From CAZYJR01 sp964647905 (GTDB taxonomy: Bacteria > Desulfobacterota > DSM-4660 > Desulfatiglandales > HGW-15), in the NCBI GenBank assembly GCA_964647905.1, contig CAZYJR010000019.1:1-64000 (forward strand): a stretch of 64,000 nt of DNA, read 5' to 3'. Under the pieces are notes generated by a model. It was given only the letters and a program-made list of their open reading frames with translations. It was not told the origin of the DNA and did no database searches. A program made the position numbers and the translations under genes. Below, in pieces: positions 1 through 6,879 of the stretch. Position 1 is the first letter of the stretch; every line of letters begins with the position of its first letter.

Positions 1-84
1 GAGTTCGTGGATGACCTCCCGCTCCTGGAGGATGGAACCCCTGACCGGGCCAAGGCCAAAGAGCTCTACGGCGGCGGGCAGTAG
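1..84 (+). CDS. 3' end of an unidentified protein-coding gene
   Basis: An open frame enters from the left edge and ends at a TAG codon at 82-84. Only 27 codons are visible; the peptide ends in KELYGGGQ and shows no recognisable motif. It points toward the response regulator on the other strand (convergent, 29 nt apart). The frame has no internal stop and has codon use like the neighbouring genes, which is why I read it as a real gene tail. Function cannot be assigned. Confidence 0.5.
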   Translation, partial: EFVDDLPLLEDGTPDRAKAKELYGGGQ

Positions 85-113
85 CGATACAGCGGCGGCC
101 GGGAAGCCCGCTC

Positions 114-668
114 CTAACCCTTGGAGATTCCCTCCTCCCGGCCGATCATCCTGCTCTGCACGTCTTTGCTGACATGATAGGTGCGGCTGAACTCCGACCA
201 AAACTCCGGGTCCTTGTCCTTCCATCCGGGCCCGAACTTCCGGTCGAAAAACCCCTCGAGCCTCTCGAAGAGCTTCTTCCAAGTCGGCTCTCCCGCCCCC
301 ATGGCGGCCAGGAGCTCTTCCAGCAGTTCCTCCAGTTCGGCCAGCTTCTCTTTTGGCAAATAGGACACCGCACCCGCCCGGATCGAGGCCAACAAGGTCT
401 CCGCGCTAAGCGCATTAGCGGTCAGCATAACCGACGGTATACCCCGATCCACGGCCTTCTCCAAGAGCGTCAGTCCATCCACTCCCATGATGTCCAGGAT
501 GGCCAGATCATAACCGTTGGTCTCGAGTTTTTCCACGGCGGTTTGAAAATCAAGCGCCCTGTCCACTTCGGCGTCTTCAAGGACCTCCGCTATGGTATCC
601 AGGACGTCCTTCTCATCGTCTACGGCCAGAATGCGCTTACCTCTCAAGAGGGGCATGGACTCGGACAT
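114..668 (-). CDS. Single-domain response regulator with C-terminal helical extension
   Basis: A 184-residue protein with an N-terminal receiver domain (about residues 10-125): acidic pocket D17/D18, phospho-acceptor D59 in the strand ending LAILD, T83 and K106 in their usual places. About 60 further residues have no recognisable DNA-binding fold but are conserved-looking and charged, with a WKKLFERLEGFF stretch. It therefore probably acts by protein-protein contact or as a phosphorelay partner. The start at 668 is chosen because a GGGAG ribosome site lies just upstream and the receiver fold begins ten residues later; a longer reading frame extends into the promoter. It is divergent from the TetR gene. 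The cognate kinase is not in the window. Confidence 0.8.
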   Translation of the reverse strand: MSESMPLLRGKRILAVDDEKDVLDTIAEVLEDAEVDRALDFQTAVEKLETNGYDLAILDIMGVDGLTLLEKAVDRGIPSVMLTANALSAETLLASIRAGAVSYLPKEKLAELEELLEELLAAMGAGEPTWKKLFERLEGFFDRKFGPGWKDKDPEFWSEFSRTYHVSKDVQSRMIGREEGISKG

Positions 669-781
669 ATGCGTTCTCCCGGGCGAAAGCCGCCTTCTCC
701 ACCGATCCGCCCCGAGGCGGATGTGAAAAGGGGGTGTCTTGGCCGGCCGGCCCTCTCTGTATGTAGGTACGGGTAGATCAG

Positions 782-809
782 AGTATGCAGGGTCGAACCG
801 GATTGTCAA
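782..809 (-). promoter_or_regulatory. Candidate sigma-70 promoter of the response regulator
   Basis: On the minus strand TTGACA (804-809) is followed after 16 nt by CATACT (782-787), about 115 nt upstream of the response regulator start. It is a consensus -35 with a 4/6 -10. Assigned by eye; no transcription start is known. Confidence 0.5.
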
Positions 810-843
810 GAGGGCTGGTGAACGAGCCCGGCGAACAAAGGGC

Positions 844-903
844 TTGACAGGGGGTCTTCCCTGCAGTACGCATGGCAATGAATGAGGCGTCATTCATTGC
901 CAT
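844..903 (+). promoter_or_regulatory. FadR-type operator (perfect inverted repeat) over the regulator's own start, with a -35 box
   Basis: Positions 872-903 form a perfect inverted repeat with 14-bp arms around the spacer GGCG. Its core TGAATGA-GGCG-TCATTCA (879-896) has the half-sites and spacing I know from the Bacillus FadR consensus. A consensus TTGACA lies at 844-849, so the operator would cover the -10 and start-site region. The right arm overlaps the ATG of the TetR gene (902-904). Autoregulation, and control of the downstream etfBA, is the straightforward reading. Confidence 0.8.
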
Positions 904-1546
904 GAAACACCACAAGAACAAAGACAAATACTTCCGAATAATCAAGGCCGCCACCAGGGTGTTCGCGCGACGGGGGTTCTACCAGGCCAAGGTCTCTGAG
1001 ATCGCGCGCGAGGCCGGGGTGGCTGACGGGACCATCTACCTCTACTTCGAGAACAAGGACGACATCCTCATCTCCCTCTTTGAGGAGCAGATGAAGGTGG
1101 TGCTGGAAAACATGAGGGCCCGGATAGCGGCGGATCCCGACCCGGTGGGAAAGCTGGAGGAGTTCGCCCGCACTCACCTCAGGCTCATAGAGCAGAACAA
1201 GGACATGGCTGAAATCATCCAAGTGGAGCTGAGGCAGAGCAGCAAGTTCATGAAGAGCTACAAGAACGAGCACTTTGCCAGCTACCTGAACCTTATTGCC
1301 GAGATCGTCCGGCAGGGGCAAGAGGACGGGGTCTTTCGGAGGGAGATCATCCCGGACCTTGCCAAGAGGGTGATTTTCGGTGCACTGGATGAGCTTTCCA
1401 GATTCTGGGTATTGTCAAGCCACAGGAAATATGATATTGAAACCGCTGCTAAACAGATAAGCGACTACTTCTTGTACGGGCTGGTCGAAGAATCCAGGAG
1501 ACCGCTCGGCCGGCGCCATGGAATCCAGAAAAGGAGGTTGAGGTGA
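902..1546 (+). CDS. fadR: TetR-family acyl-CoA-responsive regulator, FadR-like
   Basis: A 214-residue TetR-family repressor. The N-terminal helix-turn-helix covers about residues 10-55 and contains VADGTIYLYFENKDDIL, closely matching Bacillus FadR (YsiA); the ELRQS motif in the ligand domain also matches that family. FadR of Bacillus senses long-chain acyl-CoA and represses beta-oxidation genes including etfBA. Here the gene directly precedes etfB (GTGA overlap, 1543-1546), the same functional pairing. An in-frame ATG at 872 lies inside the operator and lacks a ribosome site; 902 is preferred, although its own ribosome site is weak (GAGG at 884-887). Fatty acyl-CoA as the signal is inferred from the family, not shown here. 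Confidence 0.85.
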   Translation: MKHHKNKDKYFRIIKAATRVFARRGFYQAKVSEIAREAGVADGTIYLYFENKDDILISLFEEQMKVVLENMRARIAADPDPVGKLEEFARTHLRLIEQNKDMAEIIQVELRQSSKFMKSYKNEHFASYLNLIAEIVRQGQEDGVFRREIIPDLAKRVIFGALDELSRFWVLSSHRKYDIETAAKQISDYFLYGLVEESRRPLGRRHGIQKRRLR

Positions 1547-2337
1547 AGACAATAGCCTGCATAAAGCAAGTTCCTGACACTGAAGCACAGATCAAGATCG
1601 CCCCTGACGGCAAATCCATTGCCAAAGAGGACATCAAGTGGGTGATGAATCCTTACGACGAGTTCGGCGTCGAGGAGGCGCTTCGGCTCAAGGAAAAGTT
1701 CGGGGGCGAGGTCACGGTGGTGGGACTGGGCCCGAAGAGGGTGACCGAGTCCATCAGGACCGCCCTGGCAATGGGAGCGGACAAGGGCGTCCTTATAACA
1801 GGCGACGGCCTGGAGGAAAGCGACGCCCTGGGTACGGCCAAGGCCCTTGCGGCAGTCATAACGGATATGGAATTCGATCTGATATTCACCGGCCAGAGAG
1901 GCGTGGACGATGACCAGGGCCTGGTGGGGGCCTCCCTTGCCGAGTTCCTGGGCCTTCCCCACGTGGCCGTAGTCACCAAGCTCGAGGTCTCTGAGGACGG
2001 CAAATCCCTCAAGGCGAACCGGCCTGTGGAGGGTCAAACCGTAACCATGGAGACCCCGCTTCCGGCGCTTATAACCGCCCAAAAGGGACTGAACGAGCCC
2101 CGGTATGCAAGCCTGCCCGGAATCATGAAGGCCAAGAAAAAGCCCCTTGACGAGAAATCGCCCGGAGACCTGGGACTGGACGCCTCGGAACTCGGTGAAG
2201 GCGCACGCAAGCTCAAGGTCATCCAGCTGACCCCGCCGCCTGAACGAAAGGCGGGCCGAATCGTGGAGGGGGAAACCCCGGAAGAGAAGGCCGGTGCACT
2301 TGCCAAGCTCCTCCACGAGGAAGCCAAAGTCATCTAG
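1543..2337 (+). CDS. etfB: Electron transfer flavoprotein beta subunit
   Basis: A 264-residue EtfB/FixA-family protein, of normal length. It begins MKTIACIKQVPDTEAQIKI and contains the nucleotide-binding stretch DLIFTGQRGVDDDQG typical of the beta subunit. With EtfA it forms a soluble FAD heterodimer that takes electrons from acyl-CoA dehydrogenases and passes them to a membrane or bifurcating partner. The start is a GTG at 1543 behind a strong AGGAGG, overlapping the regulator's stop by 4 nt, so the two are probably co-transcribed and translationally coupled. No dehydrogenase or Etf-quinone oxidoreductase is encoded in the window, so the physiological partner is unknown. Confidence 0.93.
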   Translation: MKTIACIKQVPDTEAQIKIAPDGKSIAKEDIKWVMNPYDEFGVEEALRLKEKFGGEVTVVGLGPKRVTESIRTALAMGADKGVLITGDGLEESDALGTAKALAAVITDMEFDLIFTGQRGVDDDQGLVGASLAEFLGLPHVAVVTKLEVSEDGKSLKANRPVEGQTVTMETPLPALITAQKGLNEPRYASLPGIMKAKKKPLDEKSPGDLGLDASELGEGARKLKVIQLTPPPERKAGRIVEGETPEEKAGALAKLLHEEAKVI

Positions 2338-2422
2338 ACCCGGGCCGGCGCAGAACCAAATCGATATTACCGCCGGTGAGACGCACCCAGGCAAATCAGA
2401 GGACATAAAGGAGACTTGAGAT

Positions 2423-3409
2423 ATGGCACAAGGAGTCATGGTTATAGCCGAACAAAGAGACGGCGAAATGAGAAAGGTATCTTACGAGGTGGTGAGCGAA
2501 GGGCGCCGGCTCGCCGACACCCTCGGGCAGAGTCTGACCGCCGTGGTGTTGGGATCCGGGATAAAGGACAAGGCCGGGGCATTGGGCCAGTACGGCGCGG
2601 ACAAGGTGGTGGTCGCAGAGAACGACGCGCTGGCGGTCTACACCCCGGACGCCTATGCCCCTGTACTGGCTGATATAGTCAAGGAAAACGACCCCGCGAT
2701 TCTGATTTTGGGGGCCTCCTCCCTGGGCAAGGACCTCTCTGCCAGGCTCTCGGCGCGCCTGGGCGTTGGCATGGCTCAGGACTGCGTGTCCTTCGCCATC
2801 GAGGACGGCAAGCTGGCGGCGGTCCGCCCCATATATGCGGGCAAGGCTTACGCCAAGGTCGCTTTCAGCTATGACACCCCGCAAATGGCCACTGCTCGCC
2901 CCAACGTAATGCCGACGAACGAGCCGGAGCAGGGCAAGCAGGTCGAGGTGACTGATTTCGCCGTCAACCTGGATGAAGGCGCCCTCAAGGTCAAAGTGGC
3001 CGAGGTGATCAAGGACGAGAGCGGCAAGGTGGACCTCACGGAGGCGGATAAGATCGTCTCCGGCGGGCGGGGCCTCAAGGGCCCGGAAGGCTTCCAGGTA
3101 TTGGAGGAGCTGGCCCAGGCCATCGGTGCCAGCGTGGGGGCTTCACGCTCTGCGGTGGACGCCGGCTGGAGGCCTCACTCCGACCAGGTGGGACAGACCG
3201 GCAAGGTCGTCTCACCGAATCTCTATGTCGCATGCGGGATCTCCGGTGCCATCCAGCACCTGGCCGGCATGAGCACTTCCAAGGTGATAGTGGCCATCAA
3301 CAAGGACCCGGACGCCCCGATCTTTCAAAAGGCTGACTATGGTGTGGTGGACGACCTGTTCAAGGTGGTCCCGCCCCTGAGCGAAGAGGTCAAGAAGATC
3401 ACCGCCTAG
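2423..3409 (+). CDS. etfA: Electron transfer flavoprotein alpha subunit
   Basis: A 328-residue EtfA. The C-terminal FAD-binding region is intact: GGRGLKGPEGF (about residue 215), GASRSAVDAGW, then the signature LYVACGISGAIQHLAGM and INKDPDAPIF. It holds the FAD of the EtfAB heterodimer. It lies 85 nt after etfB behind an AAGGAG ribosome site and is followed by a hairpin terminator, so fadR-etfB-etfA is one unit. There is no N-terminal ferredoxin domain, so this is the simple form of the alpha subunit. Confidence 0.94.
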   Translation: MAQGVMVIAEQRDGEMRKVSYEVVSEGRRLADTLGQSLTAVVLGSGIKDKAGALGQYGADKVVVAENDALAVYTPDAYAPVLADIVKENDPAILILGASSLGKDLSARLSARLGVGMAQDCVSFAIEDGKLAAVRPIYAGKAYAKVAFSYDTPQMATARPNVMPTNEPEQGKQVEVTDFAVNLDEGALKVKVAEVIKDESGKVDLTEADKIVSGGRGLKGPEGFQVLEELAQAIGASVGASRSAVDAGWRPHSDQVGQTGKVVSPNLYVACGISGAIQHLAGMSTSKVIVAINKDPDAPIFQKADYGVVDDLFKVVPPLSEEVKKITA

Positions 3410-3438
3410 GGTCGGAGGGATGCCCGGACGGCATTGGA

Positions 3439-3475
3439 GGGCGGGCCCCTTTTGCAGGGCGCCGCCCGGTTTTTT
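3439..3475 (+). terminator. Intrinsic terminator of the fadR-etfBA unit
   Basis: A GC-rich hairpin (GGGCGGGCCC pairing with GGGCGCCGCCC, allowing a bulge) is followed by T6 at 3470-3475. It starts 29 nt after the etfA stop. Confidence 0.7.
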
Positions 3476-3498
3476 CAGGGCTGCGGCTGATTATTTGA

Positions 3499-3526
3499 TT
3501 GACAAGGGGCCCTGCCGGGATAGACT
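3499..3526 (+). promoter_or_regulatory. Promoter of the Met tRNA
   Basis: TTGACA (3499-3504), 16-nt spacer, TAGACT (3521-3526), about 20 nt before the mature tRNA 5' end. Good fit to a sigma-70 promoter in both boxes and in position. Confidence 0.65.
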
Positions 3527-3546
3527 AAAAGGTTGTAGGCAGCTGT

Positions 3547-3623
3547 GGCGGTGTAGCTCAGTCGGTCAGAGCATACGGCTCATATCCGTAGTGTCACTGG
3601 TTCAAGTCCAGTCACCGCCACCA
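3547..3623 (+). tRNA. tRNA-Met (CAT anticodon), elongator type
   Basis: A 77-nt cloverleaf can be folded by hand: acceptor GGCGGTG pairing with CACCGCC, D-stem GCTC/GAGC, anticodon stem TACGG/CCGTA with loop CTCATAT (anticodon CAT), T-stem ACTGG/CCAGT with loop TTCAAGT, discriminator A and an encoded CCA (3621-3623). The first base pair is G-C and the anticodon stem lacks the three G-C pairs of initiator tRNA, so this is not the initiator. A CAT anticodon could also belong to an Ile tRNA modified with lysidine; the sequence alone does not settle this. Confidence 0.92.
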
Positions 3624-3642
3624 TACCCGATTAACAGGGGTG

Positions 3643-3672
3643 TTGACAATCGCGCCCCGCGCCTTATTGTAT
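3643..3672 (+). promoter_or_regulatory. Candidate promoter of the HExxH gene
   Basis: TTGACA (3643-3648), 18-nt spacer and TTGTAT (3667-3672), ending 35 nt before the ATG at 3708. Confidence 0.45.
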
Positions 3673-3707
3673 ATCGGCCCCCTTTCCTTTCCCGGGAGTC
3701 GTGGACC

Positions 3708-4244
3708 ATGGGTGCTAGGGCTTGCTTCGAATCCAAAGAGATTGAAACGGTCAGCGAGGCACTGGATATAGCCGAGGACCGCATAGCAGGCCACTACAAG
3801 TTCTCATTCGGACAGTGGAAGCGTCACAGGTACGGGGTAAAGACGCTGAGCCAGTTGATCGCCGAGGAGATAGCCCCCGAGCCCGCATTCGCGCTCCTGC
3901 ACAAGTACTCCGCGGAGGACCGGGCCCTTGAGCCGGGGCGAGCGAAGAAAGACTTCTACGCCATCTGCCTTCAGGACCACCGCATTCTGGGGGCCCTGGC
4001 GAGGGATCAGCGCCTTAGACTTCTGCCCTTGATGGTGTATGTCTTCGGACATGAGTTGATACATATAGTTCGTTTTTGCAACTTTTATCAGCGTTTCGAG
4101 GTAAGGGGCGAGGGCAGAAGGCAGGAAGAGGAAATAGTCCACACAATCACCCTGGAGGCCTTGAAGGGGCTCCAGATGGCGAACATGGAGTACATCCTGG
4201 CTTCATACAGGGCGCACGCACTCTGCGACCTGGTTGAATCATAA
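3708..4244 (+). CDS. Uncharacterised protein with an HExxH motif
   Basis: A 178-residue protein I do not recognise. It has no signal peptide or clear membrane segment. The centre carries GHELIHIVRF with H115-E116-x-x-H119, the zinc-metalloprotease signature, followed by a conserved-looking helix with H145 and E150 that could supply further ligands. The start at 3708 is preferred over an upstream frame that would run through the tRNA. It lies 35 nt before an FmdB zinc-ribbon gene on the same strand, and probably forms an operon with it and the next gene. Peptidase activity is only a possibility; the short length and lack of other landmarks leave it open. Confidence 0.7.
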   Translation: MGARACFESKEIETVSEALDIAEDRIAGHYKFSFGQWKRHRYGVKTLSQLIAEEIAPEPAFALLHKYSAEDRALEPGRAKKDFYAICLQDHRILGALARDQRLRLLPLMVYVFGHELIHIVRFCNFYQRFEVRGEGRRQEEEIVHTITLEALKGLQMANMEYILASYRAHALCDLVES

Positions 4245-4278
4245 AGCTCAAAAAATTTGAAAGGGGAGGTGATCGTCC

Positions 4279-4590
4279 ATGCCCATTTACGAATATGAAT
4301 GCACGGAATGCGGTCATCATGAAGAGCTGTTACAGAAGTTTTCCGACCCTCCTGTCGATCTCTGCCCGGTTTGCAAGGGGGGCATGAAGAAGTTGATGTC
4401 AATGAACACCTTTCATCTCAAGGGATCGGGCTGGTATGTGACCGATTACGCGGGCAAGACCGGCCGCGGGGAATCAAAGCCAGCCTCGAATTCCGGGGCC
4501 GGCAACGAAGACGGCAAGTCCAAGGAGGCGGGCACGACTGCGGCCGGGGCCTCCCAAACCGGGGACGGCAAGGCCGGCTCAGAGGGCTAG
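4279..4590 (+). CDS. FmdB-family zinc-ribbon protein
   Basis: A 103-residue protein. The first 60 residues are the FmdB/CxxC_CXXC_SSSS zinc ribbon: C8-x2-C11 and C29-x2-C32, starting MPIYEYECTECG. The C-terminal 40 residues are low-complexity (Gly, Ala, Ser, Lys rich) and probably disordered. The family was named for a putative regulator of a formamidase-amidase operon, but its molecular role is not established. A GGGGAGG ribosome site precedes the ATG. A second FmdB gene lies at 48285. Confidence 0.85.
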   Translation: MPIYEYECTECGHHEELLQKFSDPPVDLCPVCKGGMKKLMSMNTFHLKGSGWYVTDYAGKTGRGESKPASNSGAGNEDGKSKEAGTTAAGASQTGDGKAGSEG

Positions 4591-4599
4591 AACTCAAAA

Positions 4600-5148
4600 A
4601 TGAAAAGATTCGGCAGTGGCAACGTCCAAGACAAGATAATCGACAAGCTGGAGCGCAAGGAGAAGCAGGAGTCTTTCCAAAGAGACCGCTTCTTCCGATT
4701 CAAGCTACCGGAAATACACACGCGTCTCTCCCAAGTGCTCCTGATGGAGAAGGTGATCGAGACCGAGAATCCCTCCGCTGTCTCCGATCTCCTTCTCAAG
4801 GGCTTGAAACAGGCCCTCAGGAGCAATGAGTTCGACTTCAAGTATTTCATTGCGCCGCTGCGCAGCCTGGTGCCCAGGCCGAACCTCCTGAGCCTGTACG
4901 TCACCCAGTACATACTGGAAGTCGTGCTCACCGATCCCTCGGTCATAGAGGTATACGGTACTGACCTGGACATATACAAAAAGGTCAACGAGGTGATCAC
5001 CCAGATAAACACGAGCTTCGAACGGGCCGAAGAAGAGATCACCCGCCAATTGGCCCACAGTAAGTCCTTGGTGCCGGGGAGCAGGGAGTACGAGATAGCC
5101 CTGGACCAGCTCTTCAGGAAGAAGCTGGGAGAGCCCCAGCAGTTGTGA
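4600..5148 (+). CDS. Uncharacterised conserved-looking helical protein
   Basis: A 182-residue, highly charged, probably all-helical cytoplasmic protein; I do not recognise its family. It starts 9 nt after the FmdB stop, so it likely shares that transcript. Visible features are a basic N-terminus (KLERKEKQE), a PEIHTRLSQVLLMEKVIE stretch, and a C-terminal coiled-coil-like segment (FERAEEEITRQLAHSK). It carries no Cys clusters, nucleotide-binding loops or membrane segments. Its last 35 nt overlap, tail to tail, the read-through end of the selenoprotein gene on the other strand. Confidence 0.65.
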   Translation: MKRFGSGNVQDKIIDKLERKEKQESFQRDRFFRFKLPEIHTRLSQVLLMEKVIETENPSAVSDLLLKGLKQALRSNEFDFKYFIAPLRSLVPRPNLLSLYVTQYILEVVLTDPSVIEVYGTDLDIYKKVNEVITQINTSFERAEEEITRQLAHSKSLVPGSREYEIALDQLFRKKLGEPQQL

Positions 5149-5659
5149 TCGCCTGCTCGCGGGCGAGGAGATAACGCTTTATATCCAGCCCGCCTGTGAA
5201 CCCGCCGAGCCCCCGGCTCGACACCACGCGGTGTCATGGAAAGATCAAGGGGAGCGGGTTTCGAGCCATTGCCGTCCCGACGGCCCTGGCGGCCCCGGGG
5301 CGGCCCAGGCGGCGGGCGATCTCCCCATAGGTTGCAGTGCCGCCGAAAGGGATACTCTGTATCATATGCCAAGCGGCCCGCTGGAACGTTGTGGGGTTTA
5401 TGTCAAGGGCCAAGTTCGGCGGCGGCCCACCCCCCATCACCGCTTCGACCGCCTCGGCCAGGGGGCGGTTGGGCCCCTCTCCGGCCAGCACCTCTGCCCC
5501 GCTGAATTCAGCCTCCCAAGGGTAGTCGCGGTCCCAGGGATCCGGGTGCATACATAACTTCAAGGCCCTGGCCCCGGTACTCGAGGAGATCATGTGTACC
5601 ACCAGATCCCCCACCCTGAGCCCCCACTTGTAGAGCACCCCGACTTCTTTCCCTGCCAT
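5114..5659 (-). CDS. ogt: O6-alkylguanine-DNA alkyltransferase with UGA (selenocysteine) at the catalytic cysteine
   Basis: Read with UGA (5234-5236) as selenocysteine this is a normal 181-residue Ogt/MGMT-type alkyltransferase, which repairs O6-alkylguanine by moving the alkyl group to an active-site cysteine. Before the UGA it has the family's DNA-binding helix (TFQRAAWHMIQSIPFGGTAT; YGEIARRLG) and the NPLPLIFP approach to the active site. The UGA falls exactly at the catalytic residue (position 142) of PCHRV, giving P-U-HRVV. The downstream frame keeps the family's C-terminus: RGLGGFTGGLDIKRYLLARE. The start at 5659 has a GGAGGA site 9 nt upstream and overlaps the preceding radical SAM gene by 70 nt. 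Alternatives are a one-base Cys-to-stop mutation or a sequencing error. Confidence 0.8.
5206..5236 (-). promoter_or_regulatory. Candidate bacterial SECIS (hairpins immediately after the in-frame UGA)
   Basis: In the mRNA, two 6-bp hairpins follow the UGA: GACACC-GCGU-GGUGUC, starting within the UGA itself, then CGAGCC-GGG-GGCUCG (sharing one C). The second has a G-rich apical loop 20-22 nt after the UGA. Bacterial SECIS elements sit in the coding region just 3' of the UGA with an apical loop at about this distance and a G early in the loop. The structure was drawn by eye; SelB binding is not demonstrated. Confidence 0.5.
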
Positions 5660-6549
5660 GCGTCCAGTTCCTCCATGCGCTTGTTGATCAGCCTCAATGT
5701 CTCGGCTTTGCCGTAAGCCCAACCAGGGCCGATTATCTCCACTCCCCGGGGCGGGTCGCCGGTCAGCCGTTGGATCACCACCCCGGGCGGGAGGATTTCC
5801 AGAAAGCCCGCCACCAGGTCCGCGTATTCATCCCTCTCCAGGCAGCGGTAACCGCCCCGGCGGTGGAGTTCGCCCAAGGGACTTTCAGCCACCACATACA
5901 GGAGATGGAGCTTGACCCCGCTGACCGGCAGCCCCGCCAGGAAGCGGGCCGTGTCCAGCATCATCTCCCGGGTTTCCCCGGGCAGACCCAGAATCACATG
6001 AGCGCAGACATCCAGACCGCGGCCGGCGGTCCTCAAGACCGCATCCTCGAAGCAAGCGGCGTCGTGACCCCGCCCGATCGCGGCCAGCGTACGGTCGTGA
6101 GCGCTCTGCAGGCCGTACTCCACCCACACCAGGTAATCATAGGCAAAGCAGGAGAGGATATCCAGCACATCATCGCCTGCGCAGTCAGGCCGTGTCCCCA
6201 CTGAGAGGCCGACCATGCCGGGCGCGGATAAGGCTCGCTCGTACAGGCTTCGGAGAGTCTCCAACGGACCGTAGGTGTTTGTGAATGACTGGAAGTAGGC
6301 TATGAAGAGCCTGGCTCCGTAGCGGGCTGAGGCAAAGACCTGACCCCTTCGGACCTGTTCCTCTATTGAAAGCCCCCGCTCCACGAAGGCCCCGTTTCCG
6401 CTCCCCCCCCCATCGCAGTAAATGCACCCTCCCCGCCCTGATGTTCCGTCCCTGTTGGGGCAACCAAGACCGGCGTCAAGCGGTATCTTCTGGACCCTTT
6501 CCCCGAAAAGATCCCGAAGGTAGCCGCTGTAGTCATTATACCTCTTCAT
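5590..6549 (-). CDS. Radical SAM protein, TIGR01212/YhcC family
   Basis: A 319-residue radical SAM enzyme starting MKRYNDYSGYLRDLFGERVQK, which with the C-x7-C-x2-C cluster (GLGCPNRDGTSGRGGCIYC) matches the YhcC/TIGR01212 family in sequence and length (usually about 310). The cluster binds a 4Fe-4S centre that cleaves S-adenosylmethionine. The fold continues with FQSFTNTYGPLETLRSLYE and the HVILGLPGET motif. The substrate of the family is not firmly known. Its 3' end overlaps the alkyltransferase start by 70 nt, so the two are probably translated from one message. Confidence 0.9.
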   Translation of the reverse strand: MKRYNDYSGYLRDLFGERVQKIPLDAGLGCPNRDGTSGRGGCIYCDGGGSGNGAFVERGLSIEEQVRRGQVFASARYGARLFIAYFQSFTNTYGPLETLRSLYERALSAPGMVGLSVGTRPDCAGDDVLDILSCFAYDYLVWVEYGLQSAHDRTLAAIGRGHDAACFEDAVLRTAGRGLDVCAHVILGLPGETREMMLDTARFLAGLPVSGVKLHLLYVVAESPLGELHRRGGYRCLERDEYADLVAGFLEILPPGVVIQRLTGDPPRGVEIIGPGWAYGKAETLRLINKRMEELDAWQGKKSGCSTSGGSGWGIWWYT

Positions 6550-6809
6550 CTTCGCTCACCTCTTGTTGCATCGAGGCCGCCCCGGCCGGGCCTGACCGTT
6601 GCCGGCAGGAAGTATAACAGCCCGGCGCCCCGCCGGCAATCTCGCCCGCTCATGAGAACCGGTCCAATTCAGGGAGCGGTATGCCAATTCGGCCTACCAG
6701 CGCCCGGGAGCCGGCCCGAGCCACGGGCCTTTCCCCGGTCGCTCCGCTGAGTGCAAAAGCGTTCTAAGTTCAAAATGTTATGAATGGATAACGTTTGATT
6801 CCGTTTCTT
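6550..6809. other. Intergenic region between the divergent radical SAM gene and chemoreceptor
   Basis: No convincing gene is visible in this 260-nt stretch. GC-rich up to about 6750, it then becomes AT-richer (6755-6810) ahead of the sigma-54 promoter, which is the expected place for enhancer-binding activator sites; I see no clear dyad there. Confidence 0.5.
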
Positions 6810-6825
6810 TGGCACACCCCGTGCT
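6810..6825 (+). promoter_or_regulatory. Sigma-54 (RpoN) promoter of the chemoreceptor
   Basis: TGGCAC-ACCCC-GTGCT matches the -24/-12 consensus TGGCAC-N5-TTGCW, with the invariant GG (6811-6812) and GC (6823-6824) at correct spacing. It lies 55 nt upstream of the chemoreceptor ATG. An NtrC-type activator would be needed; one is encoded at 41116, but no link is shown. Confidence 0.75.
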
Positions 6826-6879
6826 TTTGGTCTCCGCGACCGATTAATCAAAACACTCTGAAAGGGAGGGGAAGGAATC

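Noticed and set aside
872..904. ATG at 872 as start of the TetR gene
   Set aside because: It lies inside the perfect operator, has no ribosome site, and would add ten residues unlike the family. The ATG at 902 fits better.
3547..3623. Initiator tRNA
   Set aside because: G-C first pair and the TACGG/CCGTA anticodon stem do not have initiator features.
5234..5722. Alkyltransferase as a simple truncated gene ending at the UGA
   Set aside because: A truncation would not leave the catalytic-site flanks and 26 further conserved family residues intact in the same frame.
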